Positions 17,023 to 26,007 of a DNA stretch of 64,000 nt are shown in pieces; the first letter of the stretch is position 1, and each line of letters starts with the position of its first letter. The stretch comes from an uncultured Pseudomonadota bacterium (GTDB taxonomy: Bacteria; Pseudomonadota; Alphaproteobacteria; RF32; CAG-239). The position numbers and the translations under genes are program-made. The notes beneath the pieces were generated by a model, which was not told the origin of the DNA, made no database searches, and saw only the letters and a program-made list of their open reading frames with translations. The stretch covers positions 98,456 to 162,455 of the forward strand of contig CASFUZ010000004.1 of the NCBI GenBank assembly GCA_949298065.1, in the 5' to 3' direction.

Positions 17023-18123
17023 ATGTATATTTATGAACAAAATAATTGGCCAGACTTTATTTGGAATAATGACGAGCTTTTTGAGATTATAACAAAAGTA
17101 TCCTTCAAACAAGGACAATTACTTGGAAAGATGCAAAGTCTTGGCTTTGATTTTAGACAAGAAGCCCTTTTGAACAACTTGACCGAAGAGATAACCAAAT
17201 CAAGCGAAATTGAAGGTGAATTGTTGAATAAGGACGAAGTTCGTTCTTCTATTGCCAGAAGATTAAACATACATAATGAGAAATCTGTCAACAGCAGTCA
17301 TCATGTTGATGGGGTGGTTGAAATTATGATTGATGCAACACATAATTTTGAAAATTCCTTAACCTATGAGAGATTGTGCGGCTGGCATGCTGCATTGTTT
17401 CCTACAGGATACAGTGGAATGTATAAAATAAAAACAGCTTGTTATAGAGACGATAAAGAAGGACCGATGCAAGTTGTTTCCCATAACAGAGGACGGGAAA
17501 TTGTCTATTATGAAGCCCCTAAGGCTTCTCTTATAAAAAAATATATGGATGAATTTTTAGGATGGATTAATAAAACTGATGACACAAATCTTTTGATTAA
17601 AGCCGCTATAAGTCATTTATGGTTTATAACAATTCATCCGTTTGAAGACGGCAACGGGCGTATTGCACGAGCCATTACAGAATTTATGCTGGCAAGAGCT
17701 GAAAAATCATCTTATAGATTTTATAGTATGTCAGCTCAAATCCAAAAACAAAAAAATGAATACTATAAGGTATTGGAAAACACACAAAAAGGAACGCTTG
17801 ATATTACAAGTTGGATAAAATGGTTTTTAGAAACAATGTTACAAGCGTTAGAAACTTCGGAAACAATGGTTGGTAAGATTATAGCAAAAGCCGAACATTG
17901 GATGGAATTTAATAAATTTCCATTAGATGAAAATCAGAAAAAGATGATTAATATGCTTTTTGATGGTTTTGAGGGTAATCTGACATCAAGCAAATGGGCG
18001 AAAATATGCAAATGCTCGCAAGATACGGCAAGCCGCTCCATTAAACAGCTTGTAGAATATGGAATATTAAAACAACAAGGAAGTGGTCGCAGCACACATT
18101 ATGTTTTGACTTACGGAGAATAA
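17023..18123 (+). CDS. DUF4172/Fic-family AMP-transferase
   Basis: A 366-residue protein with an N-terminal DUF4172 domain (YIYEQNNWPDFIW at the start) and a Fic core with complete motif HPFEDGNGR at 205-213. An inhibitory motif S-SEI-EG lies at 60-65, so it too is self-inhibited. The C-terminal winged helix (TSSKWAKICKCSQDTASRSIKQLVEYGILKQ) suggests DNA binding. Upstream in-frame TTG/ATG codons exist at 17008 and 17020; ATG 17023 has the best spacing to CGGAG. It is under a strong promoter with a palindromic operator, next to an XRE regulator. Confidence 0.92.
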   Translation: MYIYEQNNWPDFIWNNDELFEIITKVSFKQGQLLGKMQSLGFDFRQEALLNNLTEEITKSSEIEGELLNKDEVRSSIARRLNIHNEKSVNSSHHVDGVVEIMIDATHNFENSLTYERLCGWHAALFPTGYSGMYKIKTACYRDDKEGPMQVVSHNRGREIVYYEAPKASLIKKYMDEFLGWINKTDDTNLLIKAAISHLWFITIHPFEDGNGRIARAITEFMLARAEKSSYRFYSMSAQIQKQKNEYYKVLENTQKGTLDITSWIKWFLETMLQALETSETMVGKIIAKAEHWMEFNKFPLDENQKKMINMLFDGFEGNLTSSKWAKICKCSQDTASRSIKQLVEYGILKQQGSGRSTHYVLTYGE

Positions 18124-18335
18124 GTGTATTAATATCCGCAATTTTTGCGTAGTTTAATTTTTGTAGATAAAGGTTATATAAAAAATTCTTGCTTCTATTT
18201 TAGATTTTTACCAATATTGGTCATTTTCTAAAATGACTTTTGAGTGATAAAATAAGGTATTTATTGACTTATTTTAAGGTTTTATCTATATTATCCATAA
18301 ATCTGTGTAAAATTTATGCAAAGAAAGGCTGTTCT

Positions 18336-19490
18336 ATGCTTATAAGTTTCAAGTTTAGTAACTATAAAAGCTTTAAAGATAAGGCTGAATTTTCAATGGA
18401 ACCGTTAACAAATAATGGTTCCATTAGCAATGCTATTGAAACTGGTTATAGAAAAGCACCTTGTGTTTACAGGACATCAGCCATTTTTGGCGCTAATGCT
18501 TCTGGCAAGTCAAGCTTCATACATGCAATATCTTATTTTCAAGGCTTAATGGAAGTAAGTTATCTAAAAAGATTTAATGAACAGATGGAAGTTCCATCAT
18601 ATAAATTGTCAGATACTCAAAAAAATTCAACCTTTGAGATTGAGTTTTTAAAGAATCAAACAGTATATAGATATTTCATTGAATTAAATAATGATGAGAT
18701 TGTTAAAGAAGAGGCTTATTATACCGAACTAGAAGAAGGTAAAAAAGAAAAGTGTTTGTTCAAAAGGAATCTTACAGAATTTAATAGTCCCTATGGTATA
18801 GATAAAGAATTGGCCAAACAAACAACCAAAACAAGACTTTTGGTTAGTGAATTAATTAATAACAGAAACAATCAAGACCAACATATTCTGGATATATATA
18901 ACTGGATTATGGATATAGATATTCTATGTGGTGATTATAAAGAAATTTTAAAAGATAAAGTTGCTTTATCTAAATCTGATTTGTCAAAAAAAGTTGAATT
19001 TCTGAGAAATGCAGACATTCCAATCACAAAATTAATTGTTAATAGAGATGGGCTGTTTTCTACGCATAAAAATGAAAATGGACAGGAAATTACTTTTGAC
19101 TTTATGTTAGAAGAATCGGATGGAACCCAAATGCTGTTGTGTTTATCAGAAGATATTTTTTGGGTTTTAGAAAAGGGTAGCGTCCTTTTTGTTGATGAAT
19201 TTGATAATTCTTTACATCCACATTTAGTAAGATATTTGGTTAGTCTTTTTAATAATCCTAAGACAAATCCCAAAGGGGCTCAGCTTATCTTTACTTCTCA
19301 TGCACATTATTTGATGGATGGAGAACATCTGACTAGAGACCAGATTTGGTTTACATCTAAAGAAAATGGATATTCTAGTGATTTGTATTCTTTGAGCGAT
19401 TTCAAACAAATCAAGAGGAAAAAAGGTGCTTTTTATAATGAATATATGTATGGCATCTTTGGTGCTGTTCCAAATATTAGCGAGAATTAG
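18336..19490 (+). CDS. RloA/AbiLi-like AAA ATPase
   Basis: A 384-residue AAA_15-type ATPase of the OLD-like group: MLISFKFSNYKSFKDK at the start, Walker A GANASGKSS (52-60), and Walker B VLFVDEFDNSLHP near residue 285 followed by a TSHAHYLMD segment. The ATG at 18336 has AAAGAAAGG upstream; an in-frame GTG at 18240 has no ribosome site. It is 3 bp from a rloB gene. ATPase plus RloB pairs occur next to restriction systems and as the AbiL abortive-infection system, so a role in phage defence is inferred. Confidence 0.85.
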   Translation: MLISFKFSNYKSFKDKAEFSMEPLTNNGSISNAIETGYRKAPCVYRTSAIFGANASGKSSFIHAISYFQGLMEVSYLKRFNEQMEVPSYKLSDTQKNSTFEIEFLKNQTVYRYFIELNNDEIVKEEAYYTELEEGKKEKCLFKRNLTEFNSPYGIDKELAKQTTKTRLLVSELINNRNNQDQHILDIYNWIMDIDILCGDYKEILKDKVALSKSDLSKKVEFLRNADIPITKLIVNRDGLFSTHKNENGQEITFDFMLEESDGTQMLLCLSEDIFWVLEKGSVLFVDEFDNSLHPHLVRYLVSLFNNPKTNPKGAQLIFTSHAHYLMDGEHLTRDQIWFTSKENGYSSDLYSLSDFKQIKRKKGAFYNEYMYGIFGAVPNISEN

Positions 19491-19493
19491 ATA

Positions 19494-20081
19494 ATGGCAC
19501 GAGCTCAAAGAAATAGGCAATTACGACCGCTGCATTTGTTTATTTGTGAAGATAGCAAATCTTCAAAATACTATATGCAAGGTTTGGGACGGGCTAAAGG
19601 TATTAATATCAAAGCAGAGAATGCCGATGGCACAAGCCCAGAAAATGTTCTAAAAAGTGCAGAAGAACGGTTAAAGTCTTTTACAGATAGGGAATTTGTA
19701 CAGATTTATTGCCTTTTCGATAAAGATGACTGTGCTGATGATAAATTTAATCAAGTTATTCAAAAATGCAAAGAAGCTGGATTTATTGATGCAGTTTCTG
19801 TACCTTGTTATGAATATTGGCTTTTACTGCATTTGAAAAGAACCAATCAGCCGTTTAAGGATGCTAAAGAATGCTGTGAAGCTTTTAGAACAGAATATAA
19901 TAAGAAATTCGACACAAAGCATACTGTAAAATATTTGAAAGCAAAAACGGATATTTTTGAGGATTTGAAAAATAATCTAGATGTAGCGCTTGCTAATGCT
20001 GATAGTTTAGAGTTAGAAGAAACAAGCTGTCCTTATACAAATATGCATAAGGTGATTAAAGGGGTTTTGGGCAGAGAATAG
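19494..20081 (+). CDS. RloB/AbiLii-like protein
   Basis: A 195-residue RloB-family protein. The N-terminus RPLHLFICEDSKSSKYYMQGL with its acidic residue, the central VQIYCLFDKDDCADD and the SVPCYEYWLLLHL segment are typical of the family, which has a TOPRIM-like acidic arrangement and is likely a nuclease. It starts 3 bp after the ATPase gene, so the two form one unit. The stop codon lies within the left copy of a structured inverted repeat. Function as the effector of an AbiL-type defence is inference. Confidence 0.85.
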   Translation: MARAQRNRQLRPLHLFICEDSKSSKYYMQGLGRAKGINIKAENADGTSPENVLKSAEERLKSFTDREFVQIYCLFDKDDCADDKFNQVIQKCKEAGFIDAVSVPCYEYWLLLHLKRTNQPFKDAKECCEAFRTEYNKKFDTKHTVKYLKAKTDIFEDLKNNLDVALANADSLELEETSCPYTNMHKVIKGVLGRE

Positions 20082-20210
20082 ATATTCTCCAGTAAACTGG
20101 GGCTTCTATTGAGGATACAAACCTTCGGTTTTACCACGCTCGTTGGCGTGGAGCGATGTTGTTCTAATACCTTGGCATTCACTCGGGGTTTTTTGTAAGG
20201 ATTGTAATAA
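20076..20210. repeat. Structured inverted repeat, left copy
   Basis: This 135-bp segment occurs in inverted orientation at 35492-35640, with about 85 percent identity by eye. Conserved hairpins are CCACGC-TCGTTG-GCGTGG, AAACC-TTC-GGTTT and CCAG-TAAA-CTGG. The copies differ mainly by a small extra hairpin (CCCGA-ATTTAC-TCGGG) in the right copy. The two copies bracket 15.3 kb of island containing Hachiman and two recombinases. It is non-coding; it could be a transposon end, an inversion site or an RNA. Confidence 0.85.
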
Positions 20211-20266
20211 ACAAGGATTATATGGAAAAATTTTTTTAAGATTATCCTTATGGCTAATTAGTCTTT

Positions 20267-22861
20267 TTATGCTATTTTTAGTGTTTTTATTTCTTTTATG
20301 ACATGTTCAGGTAAACCGACGCTTTCAGGTGGAAATCTTACTAACCAGCTTTTAATTTCTTGTTCCGACATGTTGCTACTAGGTATTTTCTCTCTAATTA
20401 TGCTTGCAGATAATCGGGATAAACCTAATGAAAGTAAATTCAATGTAGTTTTGGATGCGGCTCCCATTTCTAAGAATAATGGTAAATTAGGGATAGACTC
20501 TATATAATCAATAAGATTTAAATCTACCAAAACTTGTTTTAAAATTGAAATATAGCATGAAGTTAGATTAACATACTCAAATCTTACATCTTGTTCAATG
20601 GTTTCTAAGGTATCTCTGATAACAACAGCAATATTAGGTTGACCACGCTTAGTTTTTGTTTTTTTATAGTCATATGCATTCTGTATCAATTGCGGCAAGG
20701 GCATTCCTTTCATCCATAATAAAGCTGTTGCAGATAATGGTGTCGCAACCGAAAATGCTGTATTTCTCTTGAAACCCTTTATACACATGAGAGCTCTGGC
20801 AAATGTGGATTTTAGACTTTCTCTCGAAATGTCAAATTCGCTAAGAGGATGTATTGGGATATATCTTTCGACACCTTTATTGGTTATGTTCTTGTATAGA
20901 TAATCATAAAGGCTCTGTTGTTTATTTGGTGAAATTGTATTGTTTGTTTCAGTTATTTCCTTTGGTAAAGTAATGGTTTCTGCAATTTCTTTAACTAAGA
21001 TTTTTATGCCATTTTTACTTTCAGTATCATTTTGAATAGGTGATTTAAGCAGAGTATCATCAAGACAGCCATTCCTATAATCATTGAACAATTTTACAGC
21101 AGCAGCTTCTATATCTGGTTCATTATCTAATTTACTTGTTTCGTTTCTCATATATCGTATTAAATCATTCATATGTTCTTTAAGAACATTGTTAATTGAA
21201 GAATCTACGGTTTTAGTTTTTCCTTCTTCTAATGGTTTTGCTAGCCAACCATCATAATTAATAATATAAATGTTTCCACAGAACTCTTTCCCAAGCCGTC
21301 CAGCTCTTCCTGCAAGATTCCAGAAATCAAAGCTGTTCATAGGAATATCTCTATGAGTATTATCTTCCTTTTTAGTGTAAATGTTTCTGCCTATTGTAGG
21401 ATTCAATATGAACATGTTTTTTGCAGGTAAGTTAACACCATGTAATAATGTCGGGGTACATACTAGAAATTTTAAATCTCCGTTTTCAAAGGCATTTTCA
21501 ATACTCTTTCTAATAATTGACGGCATTGTGCCGTAATGAAAACCAACGCCTAATTCAACAGTTTTAGCTAGTATATAATGTTCATGTACATGATACTTTA
21601 TTAATTCAGATAGTTCTTTTAAATTTTTCTTATTAAGATTTTCGGGATTCATGTGGTAAGATATTTTTAGTGCAATATCTTCTGCCGATGCTTTTCCTGC
21701 TGCATAAACAATTGATTGTCCGTTAGAGCCCAATAAATATGCAATATTTGCTAAATAATCTTTTTCTGATGATAAATCTAAATTTGATTCTAAGGTGCCA
21801 ATATTTTCGATATTTCCCTCATTATATGTTTTAATTGATAATTTTTGGGGTAAAATAGGATTTGTATCAACCATAATTATATTTTGAGCTACTGTGGCTT
21901 CTGGTTTCTTTGGTACGTCAAAGTTTGAAATATTAAAAATTACTTTAAAAATGTCTGGATTAGTTATATAAGGTGCAGCAAAGATATATTGTGGCTTTTT
22001 CCTTTTTTGTATTTTCTCAATAACTGTTTCAAGTTTTATTCCTCTTGCGCCACTGGAAATAAGGTGAGCCTCGTCAATAACTATAATATCAGCACATAAA
22101 TCGGGATTAGGATTGATTAGAAGTTCAAGGCGTTCTTGAGTAAGTATAAATAATTTTTTCTTTGCAGTTAAATCTTCTGGCAAATTAGGTATTGTACTTA
22201 TAAATAAGTCAAAAATATTAGCCTTTTCAACCATATTTTGAAATTCAGTCTGAACTTGGTTTATTAAAGCTCTGGTAGGTACAATGTAAATGGCACAGAT
22301 TTCTTCATTATTGACCAACTGTGATAGAATATACTCTTTGATAATAAAAGATTTCCCAGCTGATGTTGGAGCACTTATAGCAACAGATTGTCCTGTATTA
22401 AGTGTTTTCCATAAATCTGTTTGAAAATCTGTAAGTACCAGTTCTTTGTTCAATGCGGAATTTACCGTATTGCATTCTTTATGGTCTAATAAGGAATAGC
22501 ATAATAAAGTGGGGATACCTTCGGGTAGATTGTATTCTCCATTAAACATTTTTATTGCAGGGAAATTACCTAGTTTTGTCAGAATGATATATAGAATATT
22601 ATGTAATCCATTATGTGTTTGAGAACATATATGATATAATTCTGTAATAATTCTATATGCTAATAATCTCATTTTTACATCATCAATATCAGCAAGAATG
22701 CTAGCACTTTCAACTAATTGACAGATTTCGTCATCATTAAGTTTCAGGTTATTTAATTTCATGCCGATGCTTTTTGCCAAAGAAAGCTTATGAAGCCTAC
22801 TTATTTGTTCTTGAAATTTATTATTATTTACAATTCTGTCTTTGAGCTCAGTTAAAATCAT
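20267..22861 (-). CDS. hamB: Hachiman helicase HamB
   Basis: An 864-residue superfamily 2 helicase. Walker A is SAPTSAGKS (163-171), the DEAH box is VIDEAHLI (261-268), and motif VI WNLAGRAGRLG lies near residue 510; HGVNLPA precedes it. The length and the partner match HamB of the Hachiman anti-phage system, which holds HamA inactive on intact DNA and releases it when DNA is damaged. It overlaps hamA by 14 bp, so translation is coupled. The C-terminal 300 residues are helical and not assigned to a domain. Confidence 0.92.
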   Translation of the reverse strand: MILTELKDRIVNNNKFQEQISRLHKLSLAKSIGMKLNNLKLNDDEICQLVESASILADIDDVKMRLLAYRIITELYHICSQTHNGLHNILYIILTKLGNFPAIKMFNGEYNLPEGIPTLLCYSLLDHKECNTVNSALNKELVLTDFQTDLWKTLNTGQSVAISAPTSAGKSFIIKEYILSQLVNNEEICAIYIVPTRALINQVQTEFQNMVEKANIFDLFISTIPNLPEDLTAKKKLFILTQERLELLINPNPDLCADIIVIDEAHLISSGARGIKLETVIEKIQKRKKPQYIFAAPYITNPDIFKVIFNISNFDVPKKPEATVAQNIIMVDTNPILPQKLSIKTYNEGNIENIGTLESNLDLSSEKDYLANIAYLLGSNGQSIVYAAGKASAEDIALKISYHMNPENLNKKNLKELSELIKYHVHEHYILAKTVELGVGFHYGTMPSIIRKSIENAFENGDLKFLVCTPTLLHGVNLPAKNMFILNPTIGRNIYTKKEDNTHRDIPMNSFDFWNLAGRAGRLGKEFCGNIYIINYDGWLAKPLEEGKTKTVDSSINNVLKEHMNDLIRYMRNETSKLDNEPDIEAAAVKLFNDYRNGCLDDTLLKSPIQNDTESKNGIKILVKEIAETITLPKEITETNNTISPNKQQSLYDYLYKNITNKGVERYIPIHPLSEFDISRESLKSTFARALMCIKGFKRNTAFSVATPLSATALLWMKGMPLPQLIQNAYDYKKTKTKRGQPNIAVVIRDTLETIEQDVRFEYVNLTSCYISILKQVLVDLNLIDYIESIPNLPLFLEMGAASKTTLNLLSLGLSRLSASIIREKIPSSNMSEQEIKSWLVRFPPESVGLPEHVIKEIKTLKIA

Positions 22862-23819
22862 ATGGCATTCCTAATTTATCATAAAAAGCTTTTCTAAAAT
22901 CCATTACAGAAGGAAACGGGAGTAAAAAGAACTGAATATTAATATCATGAGCATTATAATTTTTTATTCCATTTTCTATATAGTTGCATATTACTTTGGT
23001 GTGTTCTTTATATTCTTTTTCAAAATAATCTTTAACTTCTTCTGGGGGAAGTGTCTGTATTTTTTCATACTTATTGAAGTCAAAACCAATGAAACAGCTA
23101 AATATAATTTTCATATTTTTGCTTTTAATTGAATATGGGTCTAAATATTCTAGTATTCCTTTTTTTAGCTTTTCATCTTCTATATTTATAAAACTTCTTA
23201 TAAGCCGTATTTCATTTTCTTTTTTGCTGTTATCTTTTGCAATAGAACAAATTGAATCAAAAGCTTCGGATACAGCATTGGAACATTGTTGATATAATTT
23301 GGCTTCTCCGAGATAAATTGATAAAGTTCCATCACTATACCCAATATGAATTCCATCGGCCCCATGAACAGGCATCTGCGAGTTTGTTTTTAATTCCATC
23401 TTGGCTACAATTTGAGGAGCTTTCATTATTGTTTCTAAAAATACAAATAGCAACAATTCTGCTGGCTCTCCTGATGTTTTTGCTTTTTGAATTCTTAATT
23501 TATGAACTTGTATAAATAAATTTTTAGCTCGTTCATTTAATTCTAGAACAGCAGAAGTTATCTCTTCATGAGTTTTTGCTTTCTGTATTGTTTCAGAGAT
23601 TTCTTTTTTGCTTAAACAAAAATAAATTAATTTTTTAGTTAGATAATCTATTAAATGACTATCTTCGTAACGTCCATCAGTAAAGTCCCAGTAAAAAAAC
23701 TCACTTTTAGTTCTTGCACTACAAAAATTAAAATCACAATCGACTTTTTTTATTTGCCACTCGATTTTACTATTGTCTGTAAGCAATTTTAGTATGTCTT
23801 CTTCATTAAAAGAGGTCAT
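22848..23819 (-). CDS. hamA: Hachiman nuclease HamA (DUF1837)
   Basis: A 323-residue DUF1837 protein, the nuclease effector of Hachiman, which degrades DNA when freed by HamB. The PD-(D/E)xK-like residues are visible: VHGADG (Asp155) followed by LGEAKLY (Glu172, Lys174). The family segment SGEPAELLLFVFLETI is at 116-131. It is upstream of hamB in the usual gene order. No residue needed for activity appears lost, so the system is probably intact. The AAGGT Shine-Dalgarno is weak. Confidence 0.92.
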   Translation of the reverse strand: MTSFNEEDILKLLTDNSKIEWQIKKVDCDFNFCSARTKSEFFYWDFTDGRYEDSHLIDYLTKKLIYFCLSKKEISETIQKAKTHEEITSAVLELNERAKNLFIQVHKLRIQKAKTSGEPAELLLFVFLETIMKAPQIVAKMELKTNSQMPVHGADGIHIGYSDGTLSIYLGEAKLYQQCSNAVSEAFDSICSIAKDNSKKENEIRLIRSFINIEDEKLKKGILEYLDPYSIKSKNMKIIFSCFIGFDFNKYEKIQTLPPEEVKDYFEKEYKEHTKVICNYIENGIKNYNAHDINIQFFLLPFPSVMDFRKAFYDKLGMPYDFN

Positions 23820-23948
23820 TCTCTTACCTTAAACTGTCTTAAATTATCTTAATAATAGCTTGTAAAAAACATAATACAAGTATTTAATGAAATAAAGCAG
23901 ATAAGTTTATAATTCTTTATTTATATATTAAATCCACCTATACCCAGA

Positions 23949-24016
23949 TTTTACATTCGCAAAACTGTAAAATCGAAGTTGTTTTTCTTGACAATTTTAC
24001 ATCTGTAAAGTATATT
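23949..24016 (+). promoter_or_regulatory. Promoter and operators of the recombinase gene
   Basis: TTGACA (23988-23993) and TATATT (24011-24016) are exactly 17 bp apart. Inverted repeats of the same type lie upstream and inside: TTTTACA...TGTAAAA at 23949-23972 and TTTACA-TC-TGTAAA at 23996-24009, the latter in the spacer. Another TTTTACG half-site follows the -10. A repressor recognising TTTACA/TGTAAA is implied; the recombinase itself has a helix-turn-helix and may do it. Confidence 0.75.
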
Positions 24017-24051
24017 TTCAAATTCTAATTTTACGCATATAGGAATATACA

Positions 24052-24609
24052 ATGATTTTTAATTATATACGGGTTTCTACTGTTGAGCAAAATACTGAAC
24101 GTCAATTAAGAGATGTCGTTTGTGATAGGGTGTATGAGGAAAAAATTAGTGGTAAGGATACAAATCGTCCCCAATTACAGGCGATGCTCTCAAATATTCG
24201 TTTTGGCGACATTGTCAACATTCATGAAATGAGTCGTCTCGCTAGAAATACCAGAGATTTGCTGAATTTGGTTGAAGATATTACTTCCAAGGGAGCAACT
24301 ATTGTTTTTCATAAAGAAAATCTGACCTTTAAAGGTGATGGAAAGCAAGACCCATATCAAAAAATGATGATGACAATGTTGGGGGCTGTGGCAGAATTAG
24401 AGCGTTCTATTTTATTGGAAAGGCAGCGTGAAGGCATTGCGATTGCTAAAGCAAAAGGAAAATATAAAGGAGGCAAAAATAAATTGTCAGATGAACAAGT
24501 TGTTGAATTGAATACCCTTCATAAGCAAGGAATACCAATAGCTCGTATAGCCAAGCAATTTAAAATAACTCGCCCAACTGTATATAGCTATTTGAAAGAC
24601 AAGATGTGA
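24052..24609 (+). CDS. Small serine recombinase (resolvase/invertase)
   Basis: A 185-residue serine recombinase. The N-terminal catalytic domain begins MIFNYIRVSTVEQNTERQL with the nucleophile serine at position 9, followed by EKISGKDTNRPQLQAML and MSRLARNTRDLL. The C-terminal helix-turn-helix (ARIAKQFKITRPTVYSYL) is typical of Hin/Tn3 resolvases. Such proteins invert or resolve short DNA segments. It is preceded by a consensus promoter with operator-like repeats. Confidence 0.93.
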   Translation: MIFNYIRVSTVEQNTERQLRDVVCDRVYEEKISGKDTNRPQLQAMLSNIRFGDIVNIHEMSRLARNTRDLLNLVEDITSKGATIVFHKENLTFKGDGKQDPYQKMMMTMLGAVAELERSILLERQREGIAIAKAKGKYKGGKNKLSDEQVVELNTLHKQGIPIARIAKQFKITRPTVYSYLKDKM

Positions 24610-24665
24610 TATTGGCCATACAATTAACTTGATGGTAAAATTATTCAAGTACTTTATGTTGCTCT

Positions 24666-25886
24666 TTAATTATCTTCCAACAGCCAATCAATAAGATTTA
24701 CAATTTTAATACCATCTTCGGTTGTGCCTATTTGTAAAATATCTGTTGTCAGAATAACTTTCGGATAACTGTCGCCAATATCTCTCAATGCTTCTATTTC
24801 GCGCTTGCGAGTATCTTCATTAGTTATCAATTCACTAACTTGATAATATATTTTTTCCTCACCTTTTAAAGCGATGAAATCAATTTCTTTATCACCTATT
24901 TTGCCAATATAAACCCTATAGCCTCTTCTTAACAGTTCAAAATAAACGATATTTTCAAGGATTCTTCCTGTATCACTTATTCTTCCTAATATGAAATATC
25001 TTAATCCCATATCAACCATATAATATTTTTCAAGGCTCCGCAGAAGTTCTTTGCCTTTTATGTCATACCGTTGAGCCGAATAGAAAATAAATGATTTTTC
25101 AAGCGCTGTTAGATATTCTTCAACCAAGGCATTATTTTTGCTCGCAATACTTTTTTCATTATAGAGCGTATTGGTTATGCTATTGGTGCTGCTTTTATTA
25201 GCAATATTATCTGCCAAAAATCGGATAATTTTTTGAACGGTTCTTACATCTTTGCCCCCCAGATGAGTAAGCACATCTTTTACCAGAACGGTATTATAGA
25301 TGCCATCCAAGGTTTCAAGAATACTTTTTTCATCAAAATCGGTATCTGTTAACACGGATGGCATTCCGCCAAAATCCATATATTGAGAAAATTTTCGTTC
25401 AATGCTTAAATTATCAGGAACAGCGTAAAATGTTAGAAATTCCTTGAAAGACAAAGGATACATTTTAATTTCAACATATCTTCCTGATAGAAATGTTGCT
25501 AATTCAGATGAAAGCATATAGGCGTTAGAACCTGTTAAATATATATCAGTATTAGGTTTTAGGCGTAATGAAGCGACAACCTTTTCCCAAGCTTCAACCT
25601 TTTGTATCTCATCTAAAAATATATAAGTGTTCTGCCCTGAATTATTAGCTATCTGTTTTTCCAGCATCTGATTAAGAGTTTGGGCATCCATATTGTCATA
25701 TTTCATATCTTCAAAATTTATTTGAATAATGTTCTTTGGATTTACTCCATCTGCCCTTAATTTGTCCGCAAAACACTCCAAAAGTTTAGATTTACCGCAA
25801 CGTCTGATACCTGTGATAACCTTAACGGTATCAAACTTGTCTTTCCAAGCGTTTAATCTTTTCAGATATAAAGGTCTATCTATCAT
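24666..25886 (-). CDS. AAA ATPase with DUF4143 domain
   Basis: A 406-residue protein with an AAA_14 domain: Walker A GIRRCGKSKLL (26-36), Walker B YIFLDEIQKVEAW, sensor LTGSNAYML. A C-terminal DUF4143 domain follows (FSQYMDFGGMPSV, then ENIVYFELLRRGYRVYIGKIGDKEIDFIA). The DUF4143 end has the D-x-D/E-x-x pattern of restriction-like folds. These ATPases are widespread accessory genes of unclear function. The Shine-Dalgarno AGGAGG is excellent. It is convergent with the recombinase. Confidence 0.9.
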   Translation of the reverse strand: MIDRPLYLKRLNAWKDKFDTVKVITGIRRCGKSKLLECFADKLRADGVNPKNIIQINFEDMKYDNMDAQTLNQMLEKQIANNSGQNTYIFLDEIQKVEAWEKVVASLRLKPNTDIYLTGSNAYMLSSELATFLSGRYVEIKMYPLSFKEFLTFYAVPDNLSIERKFSQYMDFGGMPSVLTDTDFDEKSILETLDGIYNTVLVKDVLTHLGGKDVRTVQKIIRFLADNIANKSSTNSITNTLYNEKSIASKNNALVEEYLTALEKSFIFYSAQRYDIKGKELLRSLEKYYMVDMGLRYFILGRISDTGRILENIVYFELLRRGYRVYIGKIGDKEIDFIALKGEEKIYYQVSELITNEDTRKREIEALRDIGDSYPKVILTTDILQIGTTEDGIKIVNLIDWLLEDN

Positions 25887-26007
25887 ATTTCCTCCTTTTT
25901 ATCTAAATATAACTTAAAAAAGTTTTGTTTTCAATAAGTTTTTGAGAAAAATCTAAAAAACTTGTTGAAAATGCTGTTTTCTAAAGAGAAAGTTAGAAAC
26001 TTTTTAC

